A stretch of DNA of 64,000 nucleotides from assembly GCF_000349205.1 (NCBI RefSeq), contig NZ_APHR01000015.1, forward strand, positions 33,709 to 97,708, read 5' to 3'. The notes beneath the pieces were generated by a model that searched no databases, had not been told where the DNA came from, and saw only the letters and a list, made by a program, of their open reading frames with translations. Below, piece after piece: positions 34,644 to 43,729 of the stretch. The first letter of the stretch is position 1, and each line of letters begins with the position of its first letter. The position numbers and the translations under genes were made by a program. Origin of the DNA: Methylophaga lonarensis MPL. Lineage in GTDB: Bacteria > Pseudomonadota > Gammaproteobacteria > Nitrosococcales > Methylophagaceae.

Positions 34644-36355
34644 GCCTCAAACTCAGGGTCTATCTGTTTTTTATCTTATTATTACTGGCATCCATGCTCG
34701 CTGGTGTCGGTGTTCTGGTATCCAATGCTCGACAGTCGGTTCAGGCCGATGTCGAAAACACCATGCAGACCGCAGCACATCTCATCACGGTCAGTATCAG
34801 CGGTGGTTCTCTCAATCGTGAGTTAGGCATCAACGAGCACATGAACGAATTGGTCAAGTCGCTCAGTGAAATGCGAAGCCTGCATATTCTGATGTTTGAT
34901 CGTCAAGGGCTGCTGTTTGAGGGAAGACCGCATTCAGCACCAGATGTGTTGCCACCGGAGTGGTTTGTCAAAGTACTGTTTCCCGATGTTCAACCACTGT
35001 CACGCCGTTTTGGAACCGGCCATATGGTCATCTACGCCGCCCCCATGCAGCAAATCAGCGAGCGCTGGCAGGATATCCGGGCGATTCTGGCACTAGGCAT
35101 ATTGATATTTATCGTCGTGGGTATATTCATTTATTGGGGCGTTGAATGGTTGTTAAGACCGCTATTGCGACTGGTGGATGCACTCTCTGCTTTTGAGCGG
35201 GGCGATTATCACCTGAGGCTACCAAGATTCAGCTTGCGAGAAATGGATCAGCTTAGCCAGACCTTCAACCGAATGGGGCAAGCGTTAGAGCAAAGCAGTA
35301 GTGAGAATCAGCGGTTAGCAACCCTGGTCAGACAATCGGGTGATGCCATTTTGTCACTGGATCACGCCGGCTATGTGACGTTTTGCAACGCACGCGCCGA
35401 ACAGTTATTTGCCGATCAGACACCGGTATTGATGGGGGAATCATTGGGGGCCTTGTCGTTTACAGACAACCGTCAAACCATCGGCGGCGTGTTGCAAAAC
35501 TGTCAGGCGGTTGAAAACCTGGAAACGGGATTGACCAAAGCCAATGGCGAACACATCGACTTACTGATGTCGACGGTGCCCTTGATAAGCAATGACGGCT
35601 GTATTACCGGCGTGATCTGTTCACTTCGAGACATCACAGAACTTAAACAGGCAGAATCTGCCCGGAATCAGCTGCGTGAGACCCGACTGCTGACCAAGCA
35701 TATGGATGAAGTGCAGGAAGCGGAAAGACGGCATTTGGCAAGGGAGCTTCATGATGAGCTCGGGCAATGCCTGACCGCCATCAAGACTGATGCGGTACTG
35801 ATTCGTAATCGCTCTGAAAAAACTGATCCCAAGGTGTTTGGTAGTGCTAAGGCTATTATTGATACGGCTAGCCACATTTACGATGTTGTGCACAATATGA
35901 TCACCCGTTTAAGGCCCAGTCCACTGGATGACCTGGGGCTGGTGCCGACACTTGAAGAATGCATCAATAGCTGGCAAAAACGTCAGCCTGACATTGAATT
36001 CAGTTTGTCGGTCAATGGACAACTGGATCAACTCAGTGAAAAGCTCAATATGACCGTATTCAGGGTGGTGCAGGAAGCCATCACCAATGCCGTTCGGCAC
36101 GCCAGTGCCAGCAAGATTAGCGTTCAAGTCAGCAACAACGAAACTGCGGTTCAGGATCGAGCATTGGAAATTGTTATCAGTGATGATGGCAAAGGCATGG
36201 AGGTGCAGGACTTTCATTCGGATGTTGACTTTGGTCTGCTTGGCATGCGTGAGCGGGCACAGAGCCTGGGTGGAGAGTTTCGTCTCGACAGTGCACTGGG
36301 CGCAGGCGTTACAATCCAAATCAACCTTCCCATTACAGCGGACAAAATGACATGA
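34640..36355 (+). CDS. NarX/NarL-type sensor histidine kinase with PAS domain
   Basis: This 571-residue sensor has two membrane spans (about 8-28 and 148-167) bracketing a periplasmic sensor of about 120 residues. A HAMP-like linker, a PAS domain (about 225-335) and a HisKA_3-type core follow, with the phospho-histidine at H371 (RRHLARELHDELGQ) and ATP motifs NAVRHA, DDGKGM and GLLGMRERAQSLGG. It is coupled at both ends: ATGA with soxZ and ATGA with the regulator. It resembles the second kinase here (49986-51314), which lacks the PAS domain. Signal unknown; position right before pqqA suggests control of PQQ or alcohol oxidation. Confidence 0.9.
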   Translation: MSLKLRVYLFFILLLLASMLAGVGVLVSNARQSVQADVENTMQTAAHLITVSISGGSLNRELGINEHMNELVKSLSEMRSLHILMFDRQGLLFEGRPHSAPDVLPPEWFVKVLFPDVQPLSRRFGTGHMVIYAAPMQQISERWQDIRAILALGILIFIVVGIFIYWGVEWLLRPLLRLVDALSAFERGDYHLRLPRFSLREMDQLSQTFNRMGQALEQSSSENQRLATLVRQSGDAILSLDHAGYVTFCNARAEQLFADQTPVLMGESLGALSFTDNRQTIGGVLQNCQAVENLETGLTKANGEHIDLLMSTVPLISNDGCITGVICSLRDITELKQAESARNQLRETRLLTKHMDEVQEAERRHLARELHDELGQCLTAIKTDAVLIRNRSEKTDPKVFGSAKAIIDTASHIYDVVHNMITRLRPSPLDDLGLVPTLEECINSWQKRQPDIEFSLSVNGQLDQLSEKLNMTVFRVVQEAITNAVRHASASKISVQVSNNETAVQDRALEIVISDDGKGMEVQDFHSDVDFGLLGMRERAQSLGGEFRLDSALGAGVTIQINLPITADKMT

Positions 36356-36996
36356 GTTTGACAAAAAACACGGTACTTCTGGTTGATGATCACGAATTGG
36401 TTCGAGCCGGATTTCGTCGTTTGCTGGAAGATGAGGAACGCTTTCAGGTGGTTGCCGAAGCCGGGTCTGGTGAACAGGCTGTTCAGGACTACAACAAATA
36501 TCACCCAGATGTCGTGGTGATGGATATCTCAATGCCGGGCATTGGCGGCGTTGGCGCTATTGAACGCATTATTGCCCGCGACCCGTCTGCAAAAATACTG
36601 GTGTTGAGTGTGCATGAGGATAGTGTCTTCACCACGCGGGCAATGCAGGCAGGGGCGCTTGGCTTTATCCCCAAACGCAGTGCGCCTGAAGAAATGCTCA
36701 AAGCTGTAGAGCTGGTCGCCAGGGGCAAGACCTGCATCGCCCCGGAAATTGCACAGCAGATTGCCATGCAGAAATTGACCGGCTCCGAAAATCCCTTGGA
36801 TGTGCTCAGTCAACGTGAGTTTGAGGTGTTCAGATTGCTGGCTGAAGGCAAAACCGTGAATGAGATTGCCGATATTCTTAATCTCAGTCCTAAAACTGTT
36901 GGCACTCACCATACCAACATCAAACAAAAGCTGAATGTTGCCAACTCGGCCGAACTTGCCCGGTTGGCAATTCGCAGTGGTTTACTGGATGCCTGA
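36352..36996 (+). CDS. NarL/LuxR-type response regulator
   Basis: This 214-residue regulator has a receiver domain with phospho-Asp D58 (VVVMDISMPGIGG) and a C-terminal LuxR-type helix-turn-helix (LSQREFEVFRLLAEGKTVNEI). It is coupled to its kinase by ATGA. The next genes are the two pqqA copies, whose promoters share a new palindromic block; this protein is the obvious candidate to bind it, by inference only. The similar regulator at 51318 belongs to the paralogous pair. Confidence 0.92.
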   Translation: MSLTKNTVLLVDDHELVRAGFRRLLEDEERFQVVAEAGSGEQAVQDYNKYHPDVVVMDISMPGIGGVGAIERIIARDPSAKILVLSVHEDSVFTTRAMQAGALGFIPKRSAPEEMLKAVELVARGKTCIAPEIAQQIAMQKLTGSENPLDVLSQREFEVFRLLAEGKTVNEIADILNLSPKTVGTHHTNIKQKLNVANSAELARLAIRSGLLDA

Positions 36997-37000
36997 GTGG

Positions 37001-37017
37001 CTCAGGAAAATCCTGAG
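37001..37017. promoter_or_regulatory. Inverted repeat in the pqqA1 promoter region
   Basis: CTCAGGAAAATCCTGAG is a perfect palindrome (7-nt arms around AAA). Its core AGGAAAATCCT recurs upstream of the second pqqA at 37335-37345. The cores start 121 and 124 nt before the two ATGs. A second block, CGGCGTA, sits about 47 nt further on at matching distance in both. The overlapping stretch 36992-37006 can also form a hairpin and might end the regulator transcript. Confidence 0.6.
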
Positions 37018-37124
37018 TCACAACAGGTATTTTTCTCTCTTGCAGGACGAAGTAGCGGCGTAACATCCAAATCGTGGTCGCGGCAAATTACCGCGAAATT
37101 TAATAACGACGAGGAGAGAGCATC

Positions 37125-37196
37125 ATGTGGACTAAACCAGAATATTCAGATATGCGTTTCGGTTTCGAAGTCACTATGTACATCTGCAACCGCTAA
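37125..37196 (+). CDS. pqqA: PQQ precursor peptide PqqA (copy 1)
   Basis: This 23-residue peptide is the substrate from which pyrroloquinoline quinone is built. Its Glu and Tyr side chains (E15 and Y19, the E-x-x-x-Y motif in FEVTMYICNR) are cross-linked by PqqE. It is identical to the second copy, starts MWTKPEYSDMRFG, and is preceded by GAGGAGAG. A strong terminator follows 18 nt later, so this copy is expressed alone and probably supplies extra precursor peptide. Confidence 0.95.
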   Translation: MWTKPEYSDMRFGFEVTMYICNR

Positions 37197-37213
37197 GACG
37201 CAGAAGTTCGAAT

Positions 37214-37251
37214 ACAAAAAAACCCCGACAATTTATTGTCGGGGTTTTTTT
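37214..37251 (+). terminator. Terminator between the pqqA copies
   Basis: A long perfect stem (ACCCCGACAAT paired with ATTGTCGGGGT, loop TT) flanked by A and T runs ends the first pqqA transcript. It separates pqqA1 from the pqqA2-pqqBCDE operon. Confidence 0.92.
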
Positions 37252-37332
37252 ATGCCTCCAGCAAGGCAAACAGTCAGTGTTTCAACGCATTTTGCCAGTC
37301 AAAAACGTCAGGCAATTTCACCCGATATTCAT

Positions 37333-37348
37333 TAAGGAAAATCCTGAA
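37333..37348. promoter_or_regulatory. Inverted repeat in the pqqA2 promoter region
   Basis: TAAGGAAAATCCTGAA holds the core AGGAAAATCCT shared with the pqqA1 promoter (37004-37014). It begins 124 nt before the second pqqA ATG, and a CGGCGTA block follows at the same distance as in the first copy. The promoter seems to have been duplicated with the gene. Confidence 0.55.
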
Positions 37349-37458
37349 TGCTCTCAGGGGTATTTCTGACGTGTCATTCTTAGTCACGGCGTAGTATTCA
37401 TTTGCCTACCAAAATCGTTTGGAAGGTATTTCTAACAACTATTTGAGAGGAAATTACT

Positions 37459-37530
37459 ATGTGGACTAAACCAGAATATTCAGACATGCGTTTTGGCTTT
37501 GAAGTCACCATGTACATCTGCAACCGCTAA
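37459..37530 (+). CDS. pqqA: PQQ precursor peptide PqqA (copy 2)
   Basis: This second 23-residue PqqA copy is identical in protein sequence to the first, with several synonymous base changes. It has the E-x-x-x-Y motif (E15, Y19) and is preceded by GAGAGGAAA. It leads the pqqBCDE operon. The 113-nt gap to pqqB holds a stem-loop, probably an mRNA processing or attenuation site that lets pqqA message exceed pqqB-E message. Confidence 0.95.
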   Translation: MWTKPEYSDMRFGFEVTMYICNR

Positions 37531-37546
37531 TAGCGGCCAAGATGTG

Positions 37547-37570
37547 TGCCCGGAGTGATAGCTCCGGGCA
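37547..37570 (+). promoter_or_regulatory. Stem-loop between pqqA2 and pqqB
   Basis: A perfect 9-bp stem (TGCCCGGAG and CTCCGGGCA) with a 6-nt loop lies 16 nt after the pqqA2 stop. No T run follows, so it looks like a processing or attenuation element and not a full terminator. Similar hairpins behind pqqA are known in other bacteria. Confidence 0.7.
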
Positions 37571-37643
37571 TCTCAATGTCTGAATCAGATAACACACGGT
37601 TATCGTCTGTTATCTCATTCAAATATGCAGAGGGATAAGAGGC

Positions 37644-38558
37644 ATGCAAGTTCACGTTCTTGGCTCTGGTGCAGGTGGTGGTTTTCCTCAGTGGAACTGT
37701 AACTGTGCCAATTGCAAAGGCTTTCGCGAAGGCACCATCAAGGCGAGTGCCCGCACACAATCGTCCATTGCTATCAGTGCAGATGGTGAAAGCTGGATTC
37801 TGTTTAACGCCTCGCCTGACATTAAGAAACAAATGGATGACTTTCCGGCTTTTCAACCGGCCCGGATGGTCAGGGATACTGCGATTACGGCCATCGTTAT
37901 TACCGATGCGCAGATTGATCATGTCACCGGATTACTGACCCTTCGCGAGCACAACAAGCCTTGGGATATCTACTGCACCTCAGCCGTGCATGATGATCTG
38001 ACCACAGGCTTCCCGGTATTCAACATTCTGGGGCATTTCCGCGGCATTCACTGGCATGAAGTCAACACCGAACAGCGCAGTTTTACCATTCCGTCAGCAC
38101 CCGGCCTGATTTTTACTGCGGTTCCGCTGAAGAGTGAGGCTCCCCCATACTCGCCACACCGTCACAACACGGTGCCAGGTGACAATATCGGCATGCGTAT
38201 CGAAGATACCCGAACGGGCAAAAACCTGTTCTACGCGCCGGGACTGGGTGTGGCAGAAGATCATGTCATTGACTATATGAAAAACGCCGACTGTGTGCTG
38301 GTGGATGGCACCGTCTGGACTGATGATGAAATGTCGCACGAGGGCATCAGCAACAAACGTGCACAGGAGATGGGCCATCTCGATCAGTCCAGCGAAGGCG
38401 GCATCATGAGCATTCTTAACAGCATGACCAAGCCCCGCAAAATTCTGATTCACATCAACAATACCAACCCGATTCTTAACGAAGAATCACCACAACGGCA
38501 AATTCTCAATAACGCACAAATCGAAGTTGCCTTTGATGGTATGGACATTGAGCTTTAA
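37644..38558 (+). CDS. pqqB: PqqB
   Basis: PqqB is a metallo-beta-lactamase-fold protein needed for PQQ formation; it hydroxylates the cross-linked intermediate. The 304-residue protein opens [20 protein letters not shown], the family start, and has [12 protein letters not shown] and [13 protein letters not shown], which stand where the metal ligands lie. GGATAAGAGG precedes the ATG. It is the first large gene of the operon. Confidence 0.97.
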   Translation: MQVHVLGSGAGGGFPQWNCNCANCKGFREGTIKASARTQSSIAISADGESWILFNASPDIKKQMDDFPAFQPARMVRDTAITAIVITDAQIDHVTGLLTLREHNKPWDIYCTSAVHDDLTTGFPVFNILGHFRGIHWHEVNTEQRSFTIPSAPGLIFTAVPLKSEAPPYSPHRHNTVPGDNIGMRIEDTRTGKNLFYAPGLGVAEDHVIDYMKNADCVLVDGTVWTDDEMSHEGISNKRAQEMGHLDQSSEGGIMSILNSMTKPRKILIHINNTNPILNEESPQRQILNNAQIEVAFDGMDIEL

Positions 38559-38591
38559 AGCTCTGTAAAGACTGACAATAAGGAACATAGC

Positions 38592-39314
38592 ATGGCAGAC
38601 ACAAGCCCCTGGCCTAGAGATGAATTCGAACAAAAACTGCGTGACAAGGAAGCGCTGTATCACATTAATCATCCATTTCATAAATTGATGCATAGCGGCA
38701 AGTTGACGCAGCAACAGGTGCAGGGCTGGGTTGCCAATCGTTTTTATTATCAAACGGCGATTCCGATCAAAGATGCGGCGATCATGGCCAACTGTGATGA
38801 CCCGGAAGTCCGCAAACATTGGGTACAACGCATCATTGACCACGATGGTACAGCGGAGCAGGAAGGTGGGATTGAAGCCTGGTTGCAACTGGGGGAAGCT
38901 GTGGGCCTGACTCGGCAGGAGCTGTGGTCTTACGAGCACGTATTACCGGGCGTACGCTTTGCCATTGATGCCTATGTCAACTTTGCTCGTCGAGCGCCAT
39001 GGCAGGAGGCTGCAGGTTCTTCGCTGACAGAGTTGTTCGCGCCGAAAATTCATCAGGCGAGGCTGGATAACTGGCCAGAACTGTATCCCTGGATTGACGA
39101 AAAAGGCTATCGATATTTCCGTAAACGCCTGACCGAGGCCCGTCGGGATGTTGAGCATGGCCTGCAAATTACTCTGGATTATTGTGATACTCGAGAAAAA
39201 CAGCAGCGCGCGATTGATCTGTTACAGTTCAAGCTCGACATTTTGTGGACCATGCTTGATGCCATGTGGATGGCGTATATCGAAGGTCGTCCTCCTTACC
39301 ACATGGAGCTGTGA
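38592..39314 (+). CDS. pqqC: Pyrroloquinoline-quinone synthase PqqC
   Basis: PqqC is the cofactorless oxidase that performs the final eight-electron oxidation to PQQ. The 240-residue helical protein has [16 protein letters not shown] near residue 19, [19 protein letters not shown] near residue 48 and RIIDHDGT, matching the family; the active-site His and Tyr/Arg residues lie in these. It is a little shorter than Klebsiella PqqC (251). It follows pqqB after 33 nt. Confidence 0.96.
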   Translation: MADTSPWPRDEFEQKLRDKEALYHINHPFHKLMHSGKLTQQQVQGWVANRFYYQTAIPIKDAAIMANCDDPEVRKHWVQRIIDHDGTAEQEGGIEAWLQLGEAVGLTRQELWSYEHVLPGVRFAIDAYVNFARRAPWQEAAGSSLTELFAPKIHQARLDNWPELYPWIDEKGYRYFRKRLTEARRDVEHGLQITLDYCDTREKQQRAIDLLQFKLDILWTMLDAMWMAYIEGRPPYHMEL

Positions 39315-39341
39315 ATTAAAGATGATAATCAAGGTGACACC

Positions 39342-39626
39342 ATGAGTGACGGGATATTCAAACCTGACAGCATTCCGATGCTGGCACTGGGATACAGATT
39401 TCAATGGGAGCCAGCGCAGGACTGTCATGTCCTGCTTTACCCGGAAGGCATGGTAAAACTGAACGGTCCGGCAGCCGAGATACTTAAGCGAATTAATGAT
39501 AAACAACAAACAGTAGCTGAACTCATCGCCGAATTGAAAGTCGCTTTTAATGGGGCAGACTTGGATGATGACGTCTATCAGTTCCTGGAGGAAGCATATG
39601 GCAACGACTGGATCAGAAAACAATAA
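39342..39626 (+). CDS. pqqD: PqqD peptide chaperone
   Basis: PqqD presents PqqA to the radical SAM enzyme PqqE. The 94-residue protein matches the family: [20 protein letters not shown] (residues about 18-37) and [14 protein letters not shown], then a C-terminal helix. The pqqE start lies inside its last 29 nt. In some methylotrophs pqqC and pqqD are fused; here they are separate. Confidence 0.93.
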   Translation: MSDGIFKPDSIPMLALGYRFQWEPAQDCHVLLYPEGMVKLNGPAAEILKRINDKQQTVAELIAELKVAFNGADLDDDVYQFLEEAYGNDWIRKQ

Positions 39627-40791
39627 AGCGCCTGGCAGTACTGGTGGAGCCAACGGCATGAACGTCAGGGACGCGATTCGCCAACCTTTATGGTTATTGG
39701 CGGAACTGACCTACTCATGCCCGCTTCAGTGCCCGTATTGTTCCAATCCGATGGACTTTGCAGCAGTCAAAAGTGAGCTGACCACCGAACAATGGCTATC
39801 GGTGTTTCGCCAGGCGCGCGAGATGGGCGCAACGCAATTAGGCTTATCGGGCGGCGAACCGCTGGCAAGACCCGATTTGATTGAGCTGATACGTGAAGCA
39901 CGCAAGATGGGCTTTTACATCAATTTAATTACTTCCGGCGTGGGCCTCAATGCGGATAAAGTGGCTGAGTTCAAAGAAGCCGGGCTGGATCACATTCAGG
40001 TTAGTTTTCAGGCCAGTTCTGAAGATCTTAATAACCTGATTGCCGGTACTGACGCGTTTCAACACAAAATTGAAATGGCACGTGCCGTCAAAGCCAATGG
40101 CTACCCGATGGTGCTGTGCTTTGTCACACACCGGCAGAATATCGATCAGATAGATGAAATCCTCGATCTGGCCATCAATCTGGAAGCAGATTACGTTGAA
40201 TTAGCCACCACACAATACTATGGCTGGGCCATGCACAACCGCGACCAGCTGTTACCGCTCAAGGAACAGCTGGAGCGGGCAGAAGCGATTGCACATCGTT
40301 ATCAGGACGAGCAAAAAGGCAACATGAAGATTTATTATGTCGTGCCTGATTATTATGAAGACCGACCTAAGGCCTGTATGAATGGTTGGGGCAATGTTTT
40401 CCTGACCGTAGCACCTGACGGCACGGCGCTGCCATGTCACGCGGCCCGTGAATTGCCGGGCATGCAACTGCCCAACGTGCGTGATTTGAGCATCCGCGAA
40501 ATTTGGGAAGGCAGTAACGATTTCAATCGTTTTCGTGGTTTTGACTGGATGCAGGAGCCTTGCCGAAGCTGTGACGAACGTTTCAAAGACTTTGGCGGCT
40601 GTCGTTGTCAGGCCTATATGCTGACCGGCGATCCGGCAAAAACGGATCCAGTCTGCAGCAAGTCGCCAGATCATCACCTGATTCTCGAGGCGATTGAGCG
40701 TGGTCGAATGGAAGCGGCCAAACCTGCTGAAAAAGCGAAACCATTGGTGTTCAGAAACCCGAAAAATTCCAAAGAAATCTGTGGCCTCTGA
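39598..40791 (+). CDS. pqqE: PQQ radical SAM enzyme PqqE
   Basis: PqqE forms the carbon-carbon bond between Glu and Tyr in PqqA. It has the radical SAM motif CPLQCPYC near residue 41 and a C-terminal SPASM domain with extra cluster cysteines (CHAAREL, then [18 protein letters not shown]). I start at the ATG at 39598, because GGAGGAAG sits 5 nt upstream; this gives 397 residues. A later ATG at 39658 (377 residues, with GGTGGAG upstream) is closer to the usual family length and remains possible. The gene is coupled to pqqD and to the exporter ATPase downstream. Confidence 0.96.
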   Translation: MATTGSENNKAPGSTGGANGMNVRDAIRQPLWLLAELTYSCPLQCPYCSNPMDFAAVKSELTTEQWLSVFRQAREMGATQLGLSGGEPLARPDLIELIREARKMGFYINLITSGVGLNADKVAEFKEAGLDHIQVSFQASSEDLNNLIAGTDAFQHKIEMARAVKANGYPMVLCFVTHRQNIDQIDEILDLAINLEADYVELATTQYYGWAMHNRDQLLPLKEQLERAEAIAHRYQDEQKGNMKIYYVVPDYYEDRPKACMNGWGNVFLTVAPDGTALPCHAARELPGMQLPNVRDLSIREIWEGSNDFNRFRGFDWMQEPCRSCDERFKDFGGCRCQAYMLTGDPAKTDPVCSKSPDHHLILEAIERGRMEAAKPAEKAKPLVFRNPKNSKEICGL

Positions 40792-41722
40792 CGATGCAAT
40801 CCTGACGCACGGTTTGACCAAGCGATATGGTCAGGCCGTGGTCGTCAACAATCTGAATATTCAAGTTAAAGCAGGCCATTGCTACGGACTGCTGGGTCCC
40901 AATGGTGCCGGTAAAAGTACTACCATTCATATGCTGACCACGATGACCTCGATCAGCGAAGGAGAGGCTTGGGTGGCCGGTCAGTCAGTGACTGACAACC
41001 CAGTAGCTATCCGTGGTGCCGTTGGTTTGGTGTTTCAGGATTCAGCATTGGATCGCACCATGACCATTGCCGAAAATCTGCATTTTGCGGCGGCACTTTA
41101 CAAGCTGCCGGCCAGTCAGGCCAATGCCAGAATCGAACGCTTGTTGAATATCTTCAACCTTGAAGACAAACGTCATCAGAAGCTGCTGACGCTTTCAGGT
41201 GGTCAACGTCGCGCTGTAGATATCGCTCGGGGCGTATTACACAAGCCGCGGGTTTTGTTTCTTGATGAGCCGACGATTGGTCTGGATTTGCCCAATCGCC
41301 GGGCAATCTGGCGTTTTGTCGAACAGCTTCGGCGCGATGAGGGAATGACGGTGTTTCTGACAACGCATTATCTCGAAGAGGCGGTTGCTTGTGACCATGT
41401 TGATTTCATCCAGCGAGGACAGTTGCAAACAGGTGGCGCGCCAGAGGCGTTGATTCGCAAGCTGGCATCCTACATTCTGGAAATTGATTGTCAGGACGCT
41501 GCTGCTGTCCGTGATTACCTGCTGCCAGAATTTGGTGAACCGATGATTGAGGACGACCATCTCAGCTTCAAGGTGGCAGATCCCGAGGCAGATTTTCATC
41601 TGCTGCAAAAACATCTTGGGAATGCGGTCAATGCGATGCAATGGCGACGCCCCAACCTCAACGACGTTTACCTGTGGACAGTCTGTCCGCCTGAGCGCTC
41701 AAAAAATATGAGGTCTAAATGA
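40781..41722 (+). CDS. PQQ-associated ABC transporter ATP-binding protein
   Basis: This 313-residue ABC ATPase has Walker [11 protein letters not shown], signature [14 protein letters not shown] and Walker [13 protein letters not shown]. It resembles the ATP-binding protein of the PQQ-dependent alcohol dehydrogenase ABC systems. I start at the GTG at 40781, overlapping the pqqE stop by 11 nt; the next protein residues are [17 protein letters not shown]. Other upstream codons would run deep into pqqE. Its stop overlaps the permease start (ATGA). Substrate unknown, perhaps PQQ itself. Confidence 0.88.
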   Translation: MASDDAILTHGLTKRYGQAVVVNNLNIQVKAGHCYGLLGPNGAGKSTTIHMLTTMTSISEGEAWVAGQSVTDNPVAIRGAVGLVFQDSALDRTMTIAENLHFAAALYKLPASQANARIERLLNIFNLEDKRHQKLLTLSGGQRRAVDIARGVLHKPRVLFLDEPTIGLDLPNRRAIWRFVEQLRRDEGMTVFLTTHYLEEAVACDHVDFIQRGQLQTGGAPEALIRKLASYILEIDCQDAAAVRDYLLPEFGEPMIEDDHLSFKVADPEADFHLLQKHLGNAVNAMQWRRPNLNDVYLWTVCPPERSKNMRSK

Positions 41723-42504
41723 GCTGGTTACCAGTAAAAGCTGTCGTCAGCCGCGAATTGAGTAAGTTGTTCAGACAGCGGGCCCGACTGGTCAGTGCGA
41801 TGGTTCGCCCGATGATTTGGTTACTGGTGATTGGCAGCGGTGTCGGCAGCATGTTACAGGGCGGCCAGCAAGAAAATTATCTGCAATTTCTGGTGCCCGG
41901 TATTGTCGCTATGACGCTGTTGTTTGGTGCCTTGTTGTCAGCATTGACCCTGGTTTATGACAAAGAGTTTGGTGTAATGCGGATGATGTTGATAGCGCCC
42001 ATTGCCCATTACTGGATCGTGCTGGCCAAATTAATTGCCGCCTGTTTGAGTGCAATGGTGCAGGCACTTCTGCTGGTAATTCTTTTGATGCTGATAGGGC
42101 TGGTCGACGTGAAAATTACGCTTATGCTATTGCCAGCCATGTTGATGACGGCCATTTGCTGTGCCGCCATGGGCGGACTGATTGCTGTCTGGTCCAAAAC
42201 ACTGGATAACTTTGCCGTCATTATGAATTTCTTCATCTTTCCGGTCTTTTTCCTGAGCGGTGCTCTATATCCAGTCAGCCAGTTGCCCGACTTACTGCGT
42301 TATGTCGTGCTGATTAACCCCTTCAGTTACGGTGTTGACTTACTCAAACACGCGGTACCTGCGGCCCAGTCAGATTTTTCGCTGTGGACCAACATCCTGG
42401 TGTTAAGTGTTTTTTCAGTCATCGCAGTGCTGGTGGCCTGCTGGAGATTTTCCAGAGAGTCGGTGCATGAACCGCTGTTTCGCCGGGTGACTGGCAAACC
42501 ATAG
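41719..42504 (+). CDS. ABC-2 permease of the PQQ-associated exporter
   Basis: This 261-residue permease has about six hydrophobic segments and the ABC-2 signature FFIFPVFFLSGALYPVSQLP, then NPFSYGVDLLKHA. It resembles the PedC-type permease of PQQ-alcohol-dehydrogenase clusters. It overlaps the ATPase by 4 nt and ends the pqq operon. The next 213 nt up to pcm show no gene. Confidence 0.87.
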   Translation: MSWLPVKAVVSRELSKLFRQRARLVSAMVRPMIWLLVIGSGVGSMLQGGQQENYLQFLVPGIVAMTLLFGALLSALTLVYDKEFGVMRMMLIAPIAHYWIVLAKLIAACLSAMVQALLLVILLMLIGLVDVKITLMLLPAMLMTAICCAAMGGLIAVWSKTLDNFAVIMNFFIFPVFFLSGALYPVSQLPDLLRYVVLINPFSYGVDLLKHAVPAAQSDFSLWTNILVLSVFSVIAVLVACWRFSRESVHEPLFRRVTGKP

Positions 42505-42717
42505 CGGCTGGGACAAACTTTTTGGCTGTTAGCTCAGGCTAAAAATCACCGCACATCATTTAACACAGGCAGTTATTCTCAGTGGTTGCGTGGCTATGGG
42601 AAAGCTCTTATGCTTAGGCCTGTTGACCTTTTATCGCCATCTTTGCCGGCGACTATTTTTGCGTCCAACAAGCCCAGCTGCTTTCATAGACAGATAACGT
42701 GCCAGGATACCCGCCAG

Positions 42718-43377
42718 ATGCATGTGGTAAGAGACAATCCCCGCCAGAACATGGTGATGCAACAACTAAGACCCAACCAGATATCCGATGCAGGAATTTT
42801 GTCGGCACTGGACGCTATCGATCGTTCTTTGTTTGTTGACCCGGCATTCGCAGGACTGGCTTTTTCTGAAACTGAGCTTCCGATAGGTGAAGGTCAGTCA
42901 CTGCTTTCTCCCTTGCTGGAAGGCCGACTACTTCAGGCCTTGGCTCTTCAACCTCATGAAACTGTGCTGGAAATTGGCACTGGCAGTGGCTATTTCACGG
43001 CTTTATTGTCAAAGTTGGCTCACCAGGTGATTACGGTGGAGTTGAATGAAGATCTGCTGATGGAAGCCCAACAGCGATTAACCGAATTGGAAATTAATAA
43101 CGTTGAGTTTCGCTGCATGGATGCCAGTCGCGGTGTTGAATTAACTGAGCGAATTGATGCGATTATCGCAACCGCTGCCTATGCGGTTGCTCCAGAGGCC
43201 TGTTTACACTCATTGAAAGTGGGGGGGCGAATGATAGTGGTCACTGGCAAATCACCTGCGATGCAGGTTCAGCGCATTACCCGAATCAATGAGTGGCAGT
43301 GGCAGACAGAAAATCTTTTTGAAACGGTGATGCCGATGATCTATCACGCGGAACCAAAAACTGAATTTGTTTTCTAG
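42718..43377 (+). CDS. pcm: Protein-L-isoaspartate O-methyltransferase
   Basis: Pcm methylates isoaspartyl residues to repair aged proteins. The 219-residue protein has the SAM-binding motif VLEIGTGSGYFTALLSKLA (about residues 82-100), followed by VITVELNEDLL and the acidic post-motif. I start at the ATG at 42718 (MHVVRDNPRQNMVMQQLRP), because RQNMVMQQLRP is the usual Pcm opening; a further 44 residues upstream look unrelated. The order pcm, rhodanese, tolC also occurs in other Gammaproteobacteria. Confidence 0.88.
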   Translation: MHVVRDNPRQNMVMQQLRPNQISDAGILSALDAIDRSLFVDPAFAGLAFSETELPIGEGQSLLSPLLEGRLLQALALQPHETVLEIGTGSGYFTALLSKLAHQVITVELNEDLLMEAQQRLTELEINNVEFRCMDASRGVELTERIDAIIATAAYAVAPEACLHSLKVGGRMIVVTGKSPAMQVQRITRINEWQWQTENLFETVMPMIYHAEPKTEFVF

Positions 43378-43396
43378 AAAAACCGAGAATATAAAA

Positions 43397-43720
43397 ATGA
43401 AAAATATGACAGCTACCGAGTTGCGAGACTACCTGGCCACAGATGTGGATCCATTGCTGATCGACGTACGTGAATCCCATGAGCTTGCCAATGGCACCAT
43501 CAATGGAATTACCCATATTCCGATGAATACCCTGCCAGCACGCTTGAATGAACTGGAGAAGTACAAAAACCAGACCATTGTGGTGATTTGCAGAGCCGGT
43601 CAACGAAGCGCTCAGGTTGGTCAATACATGGAACAGATGGGGTTTCGCGATGTGATCAATCTGGCAAGTGGAATGAACGGTTGGGCGACGGATGTTGACC
43701 CGAGCATGAAGGTTTATTGA
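43397..43720 (+). CDS. Single-domain rhodanese-like sulfurtransferase
   Basis: This 107-residue rhodanese domain has the active-site loop CRAGQRS with the catalytic cysteine near residue 67, plus LIDVRESHELANGTI and GFRDVINLASGMNGW. It transfers sulfur to a thiophilic acceptor; the acceptor is unknown. I start at the ATG at 43397, just after pcm; an upstream ATG would overlap pcm by 11 nt. It is 9 nt from the tolC-like gene. Confidence 0.9.
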   Translation: MKNMTATELRDYLATDVDPLLIDVRESHELANGTINGITHIPMNTLPARLNELEKYKNQTIVVICRAGQRSAQVGQYMEQMGFRDVINLASGMNGWATDVDPSMKVY

Positions 43721-43729
43721 GGATAAGGC

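Noticed and set aside
36992..37006. Hairpin after the response regulator as terminator
   Set aside because: The stem is short, no T run follows, and it overlaps the palindrome shared with the second pqqA promoter.
36997..37335. Open frame between the response regulator and the second pqqA
   Set aside because: It runs through the pqqA1 gene and its terminator in another frame and resembles no protein.
42505..42717. N-terminal extension of Pcm from the ATG at 42586
   Set aside because: The added residues do not resemble Pcm; the family opening begins at 42718.
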